Source: JACRPZ01 sp040758255
GTDB lineage: Bacteria > Nitrospirota > Thermodesulfovibrionia > UBA6902
Assembly (NCBI GenBank): GCA_040758255.1
Contig: JBFLVX010000049.1
Coordinates: 1-14,327, forward strand
Length of the DNA: 14,327 bases
Direction: 5' to 3'
Made by a program: the position numbers and the translations under genes. The first letter of the stretch is position 1. Every line of letters starts with the position of its first letter. Positions 14,254-14,327 of the stretch are shown in pieces. The notes under the pieces are model-generated. The model did not search any database, was not told the DNA's origin, and saw nothing but the letters and a program-made list of their open reading frames with translations.

Positions 14254-14327
14254 AGTTTTCCCCTTCAGCCCACTAATTCAGTTATATTAACGAGTCTCTT
14301 CGTAAAAATAACCACTAGTATAATATA
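14254..14327 (-). promoter_or_regulatory. Leader of the accessory cassette with strong ribosome binding site
   Basis: GAAGGGG at 14260-14266 lies six bases before the GTG start of the first cassette gene and fixes that start. Further upstream is A/T-rich sequence, including a near-palindromic ACGA-6 nt-TCGT at 14290-14303 that could be an operator. TATATTATAC at the window edge resembles a -10, but its -35 would fall outside the window, so no promoter can be assigned with confidence. Confidence 0.45.

Noticed and set aside
1..14327. CRISPR array, tRNA or rRNA genes
   Set aside because: No regularly spaced repeats, cloverleaf-like sequence or rRNA signature was seen on either strand.

Overview
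The window reads as a Gram-negative bacterial chromosome of moderate GC content. It carries the three middle enzymes of Kdo (lipopolysaccharide inner-core sugar) synthesis plus bacterial phospholipid enzymes. The mix of a C-type KdsA, a PATAN (DUF4388) regulator-like protein and dispersed G/C-run palindromes would suit Nitrospirota or a Desulfobacterota-type lineage. That placement is inference; no marker gene here fixes it.

Layout. Bases 1-564 (+) are the 3' part of rsgA, a ribosome-assembly GTPase. It converges on queC (618-1310, -), for 7-deazaguanine/queuosine synthesis. Between queC and the next gene lies a 158-bp inverted-repeat element with MITE-like architecture (1347-1504). From about 9510 down to 1596 everything is on the minus strand: an Old Yellow Enzyme-type flavin oxidoreductase, a small Cys-containing unknown protein, then a tightly coupled run kdsA - kpsF/kdsD - kdsC - pgsA - plsY - TPR/zinc-ribbon membrane protein - PATAN/pseudopilin-like membrane protein. 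Most junctions from kdsA onward are 4-8 bp overlaps or gaps of a few bases, so this is very probably one operon joining Kdo supply, phospholipid synthesis and two envelope proteins of unknown role.

Bases 9511-10016 look like genomic debris: the C-terminal half of a PIN-domain protein bracketed by two diverged 51-bp direct repeats, then about 180 bp without a gene.

Bases 10017-14253 (-) hold a compact four-gene accessory cassette. In order of transcription these are an all-helical 446-aa protein I do not recognise, a MinD/ParA-like ATPase with a KGGVGRS P-loop, a SAMHD1-like HD phosphohydrolase with its metal and catalytic residues intact, and a YkgJ-type cysteine-cluster protein. The first three are fused by a 2-bp gap and an ATGA overlap. 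No partition or housekeeping partner is present. Unknown scaffold, regulatory ATPase and intact putative dNTPase together make this the best candidate in the window for an undescribed system, possibly anti-phage defence by nucleotide depletion. That function is a hypothesis, not something the sequence proves.
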